Positions 17,675 to 27,252 of a stretch of DNA of 64,000 nt are shown here, piece after piece; the stretch's first letter is position 1; each line of letters begins with the position of its first letter. This stretch comes from Desulfobacterales bacterium HSG16 (GTDB lineage Bacteria; Desulfobacterota; Desulfobacteria; Desulfobacterales; HSG16). The stretch is from contig JAUCGE010000009.1 of assembly GCA_030377965.1 (NCBI GenBank), forward strand, positions 1 through 64,000, given 5' to 3'. The translations under genes were made by a program, and so were the position numbers. The notes beneath the pieces are model-generated. The model saw only the letters and a list, made by a program, of their open reading frames with translations, was not told where the DNA came from and searched no databases.

Positions 17675-20650
17675 TTACCTATGCAATAATTCTGAAACAT
17701 TGATGAGTAGAGCTTCTCTGTCCAGTTTCACCTGATAGGCATCGAATCCCACATCTTCTGTCCGGTCTCTATCTTCAGCAGAATCGAGTGCAGTCAGGGC
17801 GATTGCAGAAATTTTCGGTGTATTACTTTCATTTCTGACATATTCCATGAACGTCCAGCCGTCCATGACAGGCATATCAATATCTGATATGATTAAGTCG
17901 AATTTTTTTTCACCCATTTTTTCAATTGCCACTTTTCCGTTTTCAACTGCCGTGACTTCATAACCTTCTCCCTCAAGATATCCTGTAAGCAGATTACGAA
18001 AAAAAATCATATCTTCCACAAGAAGCAGTTTTTTATGTTCCTCGGGCGGAGGTGCATTCTTTTTTCTATCATCAAACCAGTCTGGTTCTGCCAGTTCGAT
18101 CAAGCAATATATATCTATAAACAGAGTCATGCGGTTTCTGATAATGGCAGTACCCAGCAAACCCTTTTCCATATAGCTTTTCACATTCAAATCGGTATCT
18201 GCACTGGCAGTATCCACGACTGCGGAAGTAAGAATTCCAAAAGGCCGCCGGATGTGTCTGGGCAGAAGCAGACGCATTTGTTCATGATCGCTGCATGGAG
18301 AAACATTCAGATATTGATCCAGACGAAGAATCAGGGTAGAAATTCCATCAATATTGATAAATTCTCTGGTTCCCACTTTTTCGATTGCAGAAAGCTTTAT
18401 CTCTTCCACCCTTCGAATCATGGGAAGCGGGATGGCAAATTGTTCATGAGGGCCGTTTGTAAACAGAAGGACGGTCTGTTTTTCATCTATGATATTTACG
18501 GTTTCATCCACTTTCCCCTCATGCAGATTGAAGCGGACACCAGCATGCTCTGCCAATCCTTCAACATTGAGTATCAGCGTCACTGATCCGTCTCCCATGA
18601 TAGTAGTTCCAGAATAGATATTCAGTTCTTTGAGCGCCTGATGCATGGGATTTACAACAATTTCCTCAACTCCTATAATGTGATCTACAACAAGGCCGTA
18701 TCGTTTTTTTCCAATTTTGACTACTGCAAAATTGAGCATTTTTACAGGAAAATCATTGCTTTTTATGGCACGTTCTGCTCTTTCTCCATAAACCTTGGCA
18801 ATATCAGATCTGGCTTCTTCCGTAAATGAGACAGCCTGCTTGAGTACCTCGTTTAACCTGACGATTGGAAGAAGCCGATCTCTGAGCCGAAACACTTCCT
18901 GGTTTCCGGCACATTCGATTCGAGTGTACACTTCTTCGTTATACAGGCACAACAATTCTTTTATGTTGATCTGTGGTATAGCGTAACGAAGGCTTGCGAC
19001 TTCTACGATCATGCATGGAATAATGGCAAGGGTCAAAGGAATTCTGAGATAGACCATAGTCCCTTTTCCCGGACAGGATTCGATCTCTATGGAACCTCCG
19101 ATTCTTTCCACGCCGGTTTTGACAACATCCATTCCAACGCCTCTGCCGGATATATCGCTGATATTATCGACAGTTGAGAATCCAGGTAAGAGGATAAGGT
19201 TTATGATATCTTTGTCATTCATTGCTGATACGTCTTCTTCTGTTTTCAACCCCGCATAGATAGCTTTTGATTTTATGACAGCGGTGTCCATCCCTTTTCC
19301 ATCATCATTGATCTGAATATGAATCTGACCTGCTTCATGAAATGCGTGAACATGGATATAGCCGGTTGCCGGTTTTCCGATTTTTTTCCGGATATCCGGT
19401 GCCTCAATACCATGATCACAGGCATTCCTGATCAGATGAGTAAGCGGATCAGTAAGGGCCTCAAGAATTGTCTTGTCCAGTTCAACCTCACTGCCGGAAG
19501 TCTCAATTTCGATCCGCCTGTTAAGTTTCACGGAAAGATCCCGGACGATTCTGGGCAGTTTGGAGAACAGATTTTCGACAGGCTGCATCCGTGTCTCCAT
19601 AACAGTTTCCTGGAGTTCTGTGGTGACCATGTTCAATTGTTGAGATATTTTCTGATAAGTCTGGTCAGATTTTGTCATGGTCAGTAAATTGTTCCTTACA
19701 AGTACCATTTCCCCTGCAATTTTCATCAATTGATCCAGAAGATGCACTCGTATCCGTACAGTATCACTATGACCGCGTGTTTCCGGGACAATCGGTTTCT
19801 GATCTGATAAAGTGTCTTTGATTTCATCATGTGGATCTTTTGATATTTTTTTCAGATAAGAGTCTGATATAGCATTTGTTTTTTCAGGTTTGCTGATTTC
19901 TAAAATATCATTGGAATCAAGGGTGGCCATCTCTTCGATCAAACCGGTTTCAAGATCTGTTGCATAGAGAGCAAAATACATAAGCGGAGTATCTGAAAAA
20001 TCCAGGTCAAAATTCAACGCCCCTGTTTCAATTTTTGTGTCGACAAACATTCCTTTGTTTAACAGGTTCCGTATCAGTGAAAGGGCTTTAATCCCTTTTT
20101 TTTTCTCAATTTCGTGCAGATTAAATTTTAAAAGATAAAGATGAGTATAATCGGAAAGAATATTCTCAAGCTTGAATTCGCTGACTGCAAAATCGATATC
20201 GTTTCCCATAGTATCGGTAAGCACTACTGATGATGCCATTTTTTTACGAGTTTCTACATTGCCGACCGAATTGATAAAACTTCCTATCCTTTTTAATATT
20301 CGGCCAATGTCCATGCTGTTGCTCGTTTCTATATCATCAAGCATGCTTTGTAATATATCATTACCCGTAAGCAGAGCGTCTATAACTTCGGATTCAGGCC
20401 GGATATCGAGTTTTCGCATCATATGGAGCAAGGTCTCCATACTGTGCGTAAGTTCGACTATTCCTGTGTATCCGAGAAACCCGGCTGCTCCTTTGATGGA
20501 ATGGACACCGCGAAAAATTTTTGCGATCAATTCCAGATCAGGATTTACAGATTGAGTCTCCAGCTTTACCAGATCTCGATCTACGCTTTCTACATGTTCT
20601 CTTGCCTCATCCAGAAAATCTTCTTTCAAATCGCTGATTTCATTATTCAT
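17675..20650 (-). CDS. cheA: Hybrid chemotaxis histidine kinase CheA-CheW-CheW-REC
   Basis: A 991-residue CheA-type kinase. Domains in order: Hpt/P1 (about 1-105; phospho-His in GVHSIKGAAGF), a variable region to about 290, dimerisation P3 (RVHLLDQLMKIAGEMVLVRN), CheA-type HATPase (HLIRNACDHGIEAP, NDDGKGMD, ISGRGVGMD), a first CheW-like domain (about 540-690), a second (about 705-855), and a C-terminal REC with the acceptor Asp in LIISDIDMPVMDGW. Duplicate CheW domains and a fused REC are typical of non-flagellar or alternative chemosensory systems. The REC may serve as output or phosphate sink because no free CheY lies nearby. GAGGTGAA precedes the ATG, 17 bases after the upstream gene. Confidence 0.94.
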   Translation of the reverse strand: MNNEISDLKEDFLDEAREHVESVDRDLVKLETQSVNPDLELIAKIFRGVHSIKGAAGFLGYTGIVELTHSMETLLHMMRKLDIRPESEVIDALLTGNDILQSMLDDIETSNSMDIGRILKRIGSFINSVGNVETRKKMASSVVLTDTMGNDIDFAVSEFKLENILSDYTHLYLLKFNLHEIEKKKGIKALSLIRNLLNKGMFVDTKIETGALNFDLDFSDTPLMYFALYATDLETGLIEEMATLDSNDILEISKPEKTNAISDSYLKKISKDPHDEIKDTLSDQKPIVPETRGHSDTVRIRVHLLDQLMKIAGEMVLVRNNLLTMTKSDQTYQKISQQLNMVTTELQETVMETRMQPVENLFSKLPRIVRDLSVKLNRRIEIETSGSEVELDKTILEALTDPLTHLIRNACDHGIEAPDIRKKIGKPATGYIHVHAFHEAGQIHIQINDDGKGMDTAVIKSKAIYAGLKTEEDVSAMNDKDIINLILLPGFSTVDNISDISGRGVGMDVVKTGVERIGGSIEIESCPGKGTMVYLRIPLTLAIIPCMIVEVASLRYAIPQINIKELLCLYNEEVYTRIECAGNQEVFRLRDRLLPIVRLNEVLKQAVSFTEEARSDIAKVYGERAERAIKSNDFPVKMLNFAVVKIGKKRYGLVVDHIIGVEEIVVNPMHQALKELNIYSGTTIMGDGSVTLILNVEGLAEHAGVRFNLHEGKVDETVNIIDEKQTVLLFTNGPHEQFAIPLPMIRRVEEIKLSAIEKVGTREFINIDGISTLILRLDQYLNVSPCSDHEQMRLLLPRHIRRPFGILTSAVVDTASADTDLNVKSYMEKGLLGTAIIRNRMTLFIDIYCLIELAEPDWFDDRKKNAPPPEEHKKLLLVEDMIFFRNLLTGYLEGEGYEVTAVENGKVAIEKMGEKKFDLIISDIDMPVMDGWTFMEYVRNESNTPKISAIALTALDSAEDRDRTEDVGFDAYQVKLDREALLINVSELLHR

Positions 20651-20667
20651 ATTTTTTTCACCTCACA

Positions 20668-22917
20668 TCACTCGATTCTGTATGACTCGTCCATATGTGC
20701 CATTCGGAACAGCTCGGCTATATCCCTGGTTGCATTCATGATTTCAAGTTCGCTACCTGCATCGCTGTCCGACAACATTCTGGCAAGAATAATGAATGCA
20801 CTCAATCCAACCGAGTCGATATCCTCAACCTTTGACAGGTCAAAACGGTATTGAGTGTATCCCTCATCGGTCAGTTGTTTGAGAAGTGAACGAAATTCAT
20901 CTATTTCAGAAGCGACAATATCACCGGACGGAATGATGATAATTCGCTTGTTTTCTTTTCTTGTATCAAAACAAGTCTTCTGGTAAATAACATGATAAAC
21001 GGTGATTCGGTTGCCAGCCGCATTGAACTCGATCTCCTCGCTGAAGGCTTTTATAAACGGATATCCCCTCTTTCTAACTTGATATTTGTTTTCCGGTATG
21101 GACATGTTTAAGGCTTCATAATCAAAGCCATTTCCCTCGTCTTCGACAATTATCTTGAACAGGGAATTTTGCATTTGAAGGATATTGCATACAATCTGTT
21201 TTTCAGGATTGTTTCTATTTCCATGTTCCACAGCATTGATGAGAAGTTCCCGTAATATGAGATTTATGCCTGAAAACGCTTTAAATCCGAGTTTTAAGAG
21301 AAAAACTTTGGTTTCCTGTATTATACAGTTTATAAGTTTCATATCGGATGATATACGAAAATCAATTGTGGCATCACCTCTTCTTACCTGGAAAATATCA
21401 GACAGGTCAGATTCAGCGATCAGATCGGCTTCATCAACTGCTGATATTTTGGTAACATTTACAGTTGATTGCCGCCGCTTGATGATATCTGCCACAATAC
21501 CTGCCGGGTTGATAAATTTCGATTTCTCTTTTTTGACTATCAAACTATTGCTGCACACAAGTCCGGCAAACTGTGTATCCACAAGCTTTGTGAGATCTAC
21601 AATTTTTCCAATTCCCATTTTTTCATGCATATATCGTTGTATTTTATCCAGATCTTCGATGACCGGGAATAAATCATGAGTTCGTATGCCTGTGGGCTGT
21701 GTCAGTATTTTTTTCAAAATCAAGGGATTGAGTCCAAGACTGCCCTGGGGGTCCAGAAAATCTACAGCTATCCGGGCTGCTTCTTCTGGATTTGTATCAA
21801 TATGCTCTCCCGCTTGTGCAAGCAGATCGACAAATTCATAAACCGCATCAGGATTTGCATCAACAAATTCCTGGCGCATGGCCACTACGCAGCATGGATG
21901 ATTTTCCCATAGATCACCCGAATAAAACATCAGTTCGCTGATTCCATCATCAATGGCTTTGGAACCAAAAGGTTCTGCCACTGCAAAACCGCATGAGTTT
22001 AGATTTTTCCGGAGAAATTCCGACATTTTGACGGGAGGTACGACTTCAAAGAATACATCAACTCCCGGCCTGCCTACAGGTCCGAGGGTCAATCCGATTT
22101 CATGTAGAAACATATCGGCTAACATGTGATGAACGGACATGGTATGAGGAAGAAAAAATACTCTTGATTTAAAATATTCATGAAGGGATTGCAGCCTGTC
22201 TTCGGCTATATTCCGCACACAGATACTTCCGTTTTTATGGGCAAGAAGTACAATTTTTAACGGAATACCGATACTGAAAAGATCCATAGCCAATGGCGCG
22301 AGAAGAAACGCTGCATCCGCTTCTTTTTTTTCCAGAGAATCCTGGACAGAATTCCAACTGGACATACAACAGGTGTTGAGTTCAAAATATTTCGGGCTGA
22401 CTTTTTCAGTGTCGATCATATGCTTCAAGACTCCAAGAGCTAAGTGATCGGTCACCTGAATATGAGCGATTGTCATCTGTACTTTTTGAGGAGTATGCTT
22501 TTTTTCAGGCAAAATGTCTGCCTGATTTTTAGGGGAAAAAATCGAATCGATGATTTTTCCTAAATCCGAGGATGTGAACGGTTTTGTAAGAAAATAGTCA
22601 GCACCTTTTTCCATGGCTTTTCTGGCCTGTTCTTTTTCACCCTGAGCTGTTGCCATGATAAAAGGTATTTTATGATGTTTTTTATCTGCACGTACCCTTA
22701 AAAGGAATTCATAACCGCTCATTTCCGGCATGTTCCAATCGCTGATGATCAATTCCACATCATTTTCTTCTTCCAGTTTGCGTATGGCATCCAAACCGTT
22801 ATCTGCAATAATTATGTCATGTATCCCCAGCTCTTTGAGGGCTTCTATTTCCAATTTTCGAGTTAATTCGAAATCTTCGGCCAGAAGAATCTTTGTCACT
22901 TTTTTCTTTTCAGCCAT
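20668..22917 (-). CDS. REC - NasS/NrtA-like binding domain - HATPase - STAS fusion protein
   Basis: A 749-residue four-part protein with no signal peptide or membrane helix. REC is at about 8-130 (LAEDFELTRK; acceptor Asp in LIISDWNMPEMSGYEF). About 150-440 resembles nitrate/bicarbonate binding proteins of the CmpA/NrtA/NasS group (VQMTIAHIQVTDHLALGVLK; SSWNSVQDSLEKKEADAAF; closing KIVDLTKLVDTQFA). About 510-640 is an RsbW-like HATPase with LRELLINAVEHGN and EDEGNGFD. About 655-749 is STAS, with the phosphorylatable Ser near 702 in DIDSVGLSAF. Kinase and its likely substrate are thus in one chain. Inferred role: a cytoplasmic metabolite-sensing switch coupled to the array. The next gene upstream encodes a matching PP2C phosphatase. 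I know of no named family with this order. Confidence 0.85.
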   Translation of the reverse strand: MAEKKKVTKILLAEDFELTRKLEIEALKELGIHDIIIADNGLDAIRKLEEENDVELIISDWNMPEMSGYEFLLRVRADKKHHKIPFIMATAQGEKEQARKAMEKGADYFLTKPFTSSDLGKIIDSIFSPKNQADILPEKKHTPQKVQMTIAHIQVTDHLALGVLKHMIDTEKVSPKYFELNTCCMSSWNSVQDSLEKKEADAAFLLAPLAMDLFSIGIPLKIVLLAHKNGSICVRNIAEDRLQSLHEYFKSRVFFLPHTMSVHHMLADMFLHEIGLTLGPVGRPGVDVFFEVVPPVKMSEFLRKNLNSCGFAVAEPFGSKAIDDGISELMFYSGDLWENHPCCVVAMRQEFVDANPDAVYEFVDLLAQAGEHIDTNPEEAARIAVDFLDPQGSLGLNPLILKKILTQPTGIRTHDLFPVIEDLDKIQRYMHEKMGIGKIVDLTKLVDTQFAGLVCSNSLIVKKEKSKFINPAGIVADIIKRRQSTVNVTKISAVDEADLIAESDLSDIFQVRRGDATIDFRISSDMKLINCIIQETKVFLLKLGFKAFSGINLILRELLINAVEHGNRNNPEKQIVCNILQMQNSLFKIIVEDEGNGFDYEALNMSIPENKYQVRKRGYPFIKAFSEEIEFNAAGNRITVYHVIYQKTCFDTRKENKRIIIIPSGDIVASEIDEFRSLLKQLTDEGYTQYRFDLSKVEDIDSVGLSAFIILARMLSDSDAGSELEIMNATRDIAELFRMAHMDESYRIE

Positions 22918-22956
22918 TTTATTCCTTTCTTATTCCTGTCCAATCTCATGTTGAAT

Positions 22957-24216
22957 TTATGGAATTTCAAATCCTAATAACAGAATATCGTCTTTTGGTT
23001 TACCCCTGCAGAATTTGAGCAGATCATTCCAGACCATGGAAATCGTTTCATCAATGGGCAGATTCCGGTATTTAAAGATCAAGTCGTTCAGCCCTTTTGC
23101 ATACAGTTTTTCGCGTTTTCCTGTTTTTGTGTTGAATCTGGATGTGTTGGGTACGCCGTCCGTATGTACAAACAATCGGTCTCCGGTACTCAAATGTATC
23201 TGTTCGGATATAAAGCTTATATCGGATTGCAGGCCCAGCGGGGTTCCACCGCTTGTAAAAATTTGTTCGGGAAAAGAGTCATTTTTTCTATGAATAACAG
23301 CCCAGGGATGACCGGCTGATAACATTTCACAAGATTTTTCATCAAGACGGATACGGGTAAAAAGCCCTGTAATCATCTGTTTTTCATTCCCGCTTTTTAA
23401 AAGATGTCGATTCAATAATGTAAATAATGTGATTCCATTATCTTCTTTGTAACAGTTTTCATCGAAAAAGGCTTTCAGGAGAATCGTATGATAAGATGAT
23501 CCTATGTCATGACCGGCTACGTCGGCAACAAGAATACTCAAAGTGCTGCCGTTTTCCTTGATATCTATGAAATCACCGCCGAGTTCTGCTGCTGACTGCT
23601 GCCGCCAGCTTAAATCGAGCGGGAACTTATTGTCCTGTTTCAGGTCAATTATATTGTGATAAATATCCATAGCCGAATTGAGCTGACTCTGCATTTTTTT
23701 AAGGTAGGTTTCGTAGCTTTCAAGAATGTGGTCTACTTTGGATTGCCGGTCAGTTTTATCCTGGTTCATGTTCTTTTCATAATTTTGCCTGATTTTTAAA
23801 TGTGCGCGAAGCCTTGCTTCCAGCCTTTCAGGATTAAAAGGTTTTGTCAGAAAATCCACAGCTCCCGTCTCAAAACCTCTGACTTCATCTTTAACTCCGT
23901 CTCTGGCAGTCAGAAAAATTACAGGAATGTTGCAAGTTCGATCATCATTTTTCAACTGTCTGCAAACCTCATATCCGTCCATTCCCGGCATCATTATATC
24001 CAGCAGAATGATATCCGGCCGGTTTTTAGAAAATGAAATTTCAAGTGCCTTAGAACCGTTCGTGGCCGCAACGGGAGTATATTTTCCTTTCAAAAATCCC
24101 GACAGAATCCGGATGTTTTCCGGTTGATCATCCACGATTAAGATTACAGGTTTTGAATCACTTACAGGCGATTCCATTTCTCCTCCCATGCTTGAAATTG
24201 AGGTTTTTCTATCCAT
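22957..24216 (-). CDS. Response-regulator PP2C/SpoIIE-type phosphatase
   Basis: A 419-residue protein. REC is at about 20-140 (ILIVDDQPENIR; acceptor Asp in IILLDIMMPGMDGYEV), followed by a helical linker (about 145-200) and a SpoIIE/RsbU PP2C domain (about 205-418). The metal ligands are visible in AAELGGDFID, VADVAGHDIGS and FVHTDGVPN, so it should be active. RsbU-type enzymes dephosphorylate STAS anti-anti-sigma proteins. The only STAS domain in the region is on the next gene's product, its expected substrate by context. It is preceded by the hybrid kinase gene (18 bases) and followed by the REC-binding-HATPase-STAS gene (39 bases). AAAGGATAAG lies upstream of the ATG. Confidence 0.92.
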   Translation of the reverse strand: MDRKTSISSMGGEMESPVSDSKPVILIVDDQPENIRILSGFLKGKYTPVAATNGSKALEISFSKNRPDIILLDIMMPGMDGYEVCRQLKNDDRTCNIPVIFLTARDGVKDEVRGFETGAVDFLTKPFNPERLEARLRAHLKIRQNYEKNMNQDKTDRQSKVDHILESYETYLKKMQSQLNSAMDIYHNIIDLKQDNKFPLDLSWRQQSAAELGGDFIDIKENGSTLSILVADVAGHDIGSSYHTILLKAFFDENCYKEDNGITLFTLLNRHLLKSGNEKQMITGLFTRIRLDEKSCEMLSAGHPWAVIHRKNDSFPEQIFTSGGTPLGLQSDISFISEQIHLSTGDRLFVHTDGVPNTSRFNTKTGKREKLYAKGLNDLIFKYRNLPIDETISMVWNDLLKFCRGKPKDDILLLGFEIP

Positions 24217-24234
24217 TACATACTTATCCTTTAA

Positions 24235-27200
24235 TCAATCTGATTCAAGCAAAATATTCATGATTCCGGCAATTTTTTCAATCGTTATCAGCGCTTCATC
24301 GAAATCATATGCCCCTATCTGTTCTTCAAGCTTTTTGACTTCTTCCATTGCATCTGTACCATGAAGGTATTCCGGCAAAGATTTTATTATATCTTCAACT
24401 TCTGTTCTGTTTAATTTCACAGCATCATAAAGATCGAGCAAAAGATGCCTTATTTCTTCCTCACTCCGACATTTTTGTTTCACTGATAAAGAATTTTTGT
24501 TTGATACAAGGGCTATAGACTGCTCATACAATTTTGCGGATGTCAGGATTTGGATCAGGGCATGATGGAGGCGATCAAGACAGGATGAAATTCTGGTATG
24601 ATCGGAACCATCATTGTCCGCTGCCATTTTTTTTAACATGGATTCCATCTCCAGGGCCGCGTCGTACAATTCCGTAGCTGATAGATTTCCAGCCACTCCT
24701 TTAAGTGCATGAATTCTATTTTGGGCTTTTTCAATCTTGCCGGTTTTAATCCAATTTTTGACATGCAGGTGGATATCTGAGAAATGTACTAATTTTTTCA
24801 ACAGGTTCAACAGCAATTCAGTATTCCCTCGTGTTCTCTGCAAAGCGGTTGGAATATCAACGCTCGAAAACGTATCAATAAAAAAATGTGTGGGTACTGG
24901 CATCGAGTCGACATTGTGGGAACAAGCAGGAAAATCTTTTCGATTTTTCTTATCCGTTTCACCTCCTCGGCAGATCCATTTACAGAGAATTTTGGCCAAC
25001 TGCCTAGGATCAATAGGTTTTTTAATATAGTCATTCATTCCTGCTTCAAGGCATTTTTTCCTGTCACCCTGCATGGCATGGGCGGTCATGGCAATTATTG
25101 GAATTTTTTGTTGTTTCAGACTGTTCAGATTTTTCTTATCTATATTTGATTCCAGAATTCTGATTTGTTTCGTAGCCTCGTATCCGTTCATTTTCGGCAT
25201 CTGCACATCCATCAGAACTGCGTCATAATCGAATTGAAAGACAGCATCTATTGCCCCAAAACCATCTTCTGCTGTATCAACCTGGATTCCTTCATATTCC
25301 AATAGATGCTGCATCATTTCCCGATTGATTTCATTATCTTCCACAAGAAGTACTTTTGCGGCATACTGAGATCCAATTATGCAGAATTTTTCGTTTCCCA
25401 TCCTGGAAGCTTCGGATATGTCCTTTTTACTTCTTTTTTCAAGCAGTATCGTAAGATAAAAAGCGCTGCCTTTATATTGCTCGCTTTCCAATCGAATATC
25501 TCCGTCCATCATTTCAGCCAGTTGTTTTGATATGGCAAGTCCCAGGCCGGTTCCATGATATCTCCTGGCAGAAGAATCATCCACCTGTGTAAAAGCTGAA
25601 AAAATATCTTTGATATTTTCTTTCGGTATTCCGATCCCAGTGTCTTTTACAACAAAAGTGAGCCTTACAGAGTCTTGTATCTCCTCTAATACACGAACGT
25701 TGATGTCAATCATGCCTGAATGCGTAAATTTCAAAGCATTATTTGTCAAATTCAGCAGTATCTGCTTGATACGAATAGGATCTCCGAAAAGAACGGGCGG
25801 AACATCTGGACTTATTTCAATATTCAATTTTACATTTTTCTGGCTTGCCTGAAGCGTAAACATGTAGGATATTTCATCAAAAATCTCCTTTAATCGAAAT
25901 GCCTGTTGAAAAATATCCAGTTTTCCAGCTTCAATTTTCGAGAAATCCAGGATATCGTCAATCACTCTCAGCAAGGTGTCCGATGCAGATCGTATTCTTT
26001 CGATATAATCTAGCTGTCTTCGCGTCAGATCCGTTCTCATTGTCAGATACGTAAATCCTGAAATTGCATTCATTGGTGTCCGGATTTCATGGCTCATGTT
26101 CGCAAGAAACCTGCTTTTTGCCCGGTTTGCAATATCTGCCCCTTCCTTTGCCTTTTTCAATTCTTCCTTCGCCCGTTTCTGTTCTGTAATATCCACATGA
26201 GTTCCGACAAGGCGGACATATTGTCCGTCAACATCAAGTTTTGCAAATGCTCGTGAAAGAATATGTCGGTATGCGCCGTCTTTGTGGAGCATCTTAAATT
26301 CAATGCTGAACTGATCTGTTCTGCCGGAAAGATAATCTTCCACAAGTGCAAACGTTCTCTTTTTGTCTTCAGAATCGACCAGTCTTTCAAAAGCTGATAA
26401 ATGATTTTCGATTTCATCTTCGTCATAGCCCAGCATCTCTTTCCAACGGGGCGAATAATAAATTTTGTTTGTTTGCAGGTTCCAGTCCCATAGCCCGTCA
26501 TTGGCACCCCGCATAGCGAGTTCAAGCCGTTCCCTGTTTTTTTCCAGGGCTTTTTCCACCCTTCTGCGCTCTTTTATCTCCAGCTTTAAATTCTCGTTGG
26601 CTTTTATCAGTTCAGCGGTTCGTTCTTCCACGCCTTTTTCAAGTTCTTCATGAGCTTTTTTAAGTGCCTCTTCGGCTCGCCTTCGCTCTATAATTTCCAA
26701 TTCCAGATCCGCATTGGCTTTGAGCAGCGAAGTAGTACGTTCCTTTACATGCTGTTCCAATTCATCCCTGGATCGATAAAGGGCATCTTCTGTGCAGCGG
26801 TGTTCGGCAATTTCCAATTGCAGTCGGGCATTTTGTTCTTCCATGCGTTTTTGCAGATATCTTGTACGCAGATGATTTTTCACCCGGCATTGCACTTCTT
26901 CGGTCAGAAAAGGTTTATCAATGAAATCAACCGCACCCAGAGAAAGCGCTTTTATCTTATTGATCGGGTCGTTCATGGCACTGATGAAAATAACGGGGAT
27001 ATCACGGGTATTTTCATTTTCTTTCAGCCATTGACATACTTCATATCCGGACATTTCCGGCATTTTTATGTCGAGAAGAATCAAATCAGGAGGCTGGGAT
27101 TTAACACTTTCCAGAGCACTCTGACCATCAGCGAACCCTATGACATTGTACCCTTCGTTTTCAAGGATTTCGATAAGGATAAGAATATCTGTCATAACGC

Positions 27201-27252
27201 CGTCGACAACCAGAATATTTGCTGTGGACGTATCAAAGTAAAAATGATTCAT
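24235..27252 (-). CDS. Hybrid histidine kinase REC-coiled coil-PAS-HisKA-HATPase-REC-Hpt
   Basis: A 1005-residue cytoplasmic kinase; no membrane segment is seen. The N-terminal REC (about 10-125) has the acceptor Asp in LILLDIKMPEMSG but its acid pocket reads VVDGVM, with one Asp replaced by Gly. Three coiled-coil repeats of the kind ERTxxLxKANxxLxLEI run to about 260, then PAS with PAC (NDGLWDWNLQT). HisKA has FLANMSHEIRTPMNA, and HATPase has NLTNNALKFT and HGTGLGLAISKQL. A second REC has VLLVEDNEINRE and MDVQMPKMNGYEA. The C-terminal Hpt His is in IHALKGVAGNLS. I chose 27252 because GGAGGGACA precedes that ATG. It is first in the chemosensory operon and probably phosphorylates the REC domains encoded downstream (inference). 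Confidence 0.92.
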   Translation of the reverse strand: MNHFYFDTSTANILVVDGVMTDILILIEILENEGYNVIGFADGQSALESVKSQPPDLILLDIKMPEMSGYEVCQWLKENENTRDIPVIFISAMNDPINKIKALSLGAVDFIDKPFLTEEVQCRVKNHLRTRYLQKRMEEQNARLQLEIAEHRCTEDALYRSRDELEQHVKERTTSLLKANADLELEIIERRRAEEALKKAHEELEKGVEERTAELIKANENLKLEIKERRRVEKALEKNRERLELAMRGANDGLWDWNLQTNKIYYSPRWKEMLGYDEDEIENHLSAFERLVDSEDKKRTFALVEDYLSGRTDQFSIEFKMLHKDGAYRHILSRAFAKLDVDGQYVRLVGTHVDITEQKRAKEELKKAKEGADIANRAKSRFLANMSHEIRTPMNAISGFTYLTMRTDLTRRQLDYIERIRSASDTLLRVIDDILDFSKIEAGKLDIFQQAFRLKEIFDEISYMFTLQASQKNVKLNIEISPDVPPVLFGDPIRIKQILLNLTNNALKFTHSGMIDINVRVLEEIQDSVRLTFVVKDTGIGIPKENIKDIFSAFTQVDDSSARRYHGTGLGLAISKQLAEMMDGDIRLESEQYKGSAFYLTILLEKRSKKDISEASRMGNEKFCIIGSQYAAKVLLVEDNEINREMMQHLLEYEGIQVDTAEDGFGAIDAVFQFDYDAVLMDVQMPKMNGYEATKQIRILESNIDKKNLNSLKQQKIPIIAMTAHAMQGDRKKCLEAGMNDYIKKPIDPRQLAKILCKWICRGGETDKKNRKDFPACSHNVDSMPVPTHFFIDTFSSVDIPTALQRTRGNTELLLNLLKKLVHFSDIHLHVKNWIKTGKIEKAQNRIHALKGVAGNLSATELYDAALEMESMLKKMAADNDGSDHTRISSCLDRLHHALIQILTSAKLYEQSIALVSNKNSLSVKQKCRSEEEIRHLLLDLYDAVKLNRTEVEDIIKSLPEYLHGTDAMEEVKKLEEQIGAYDFDEALITIEKIAGIMNILLESD

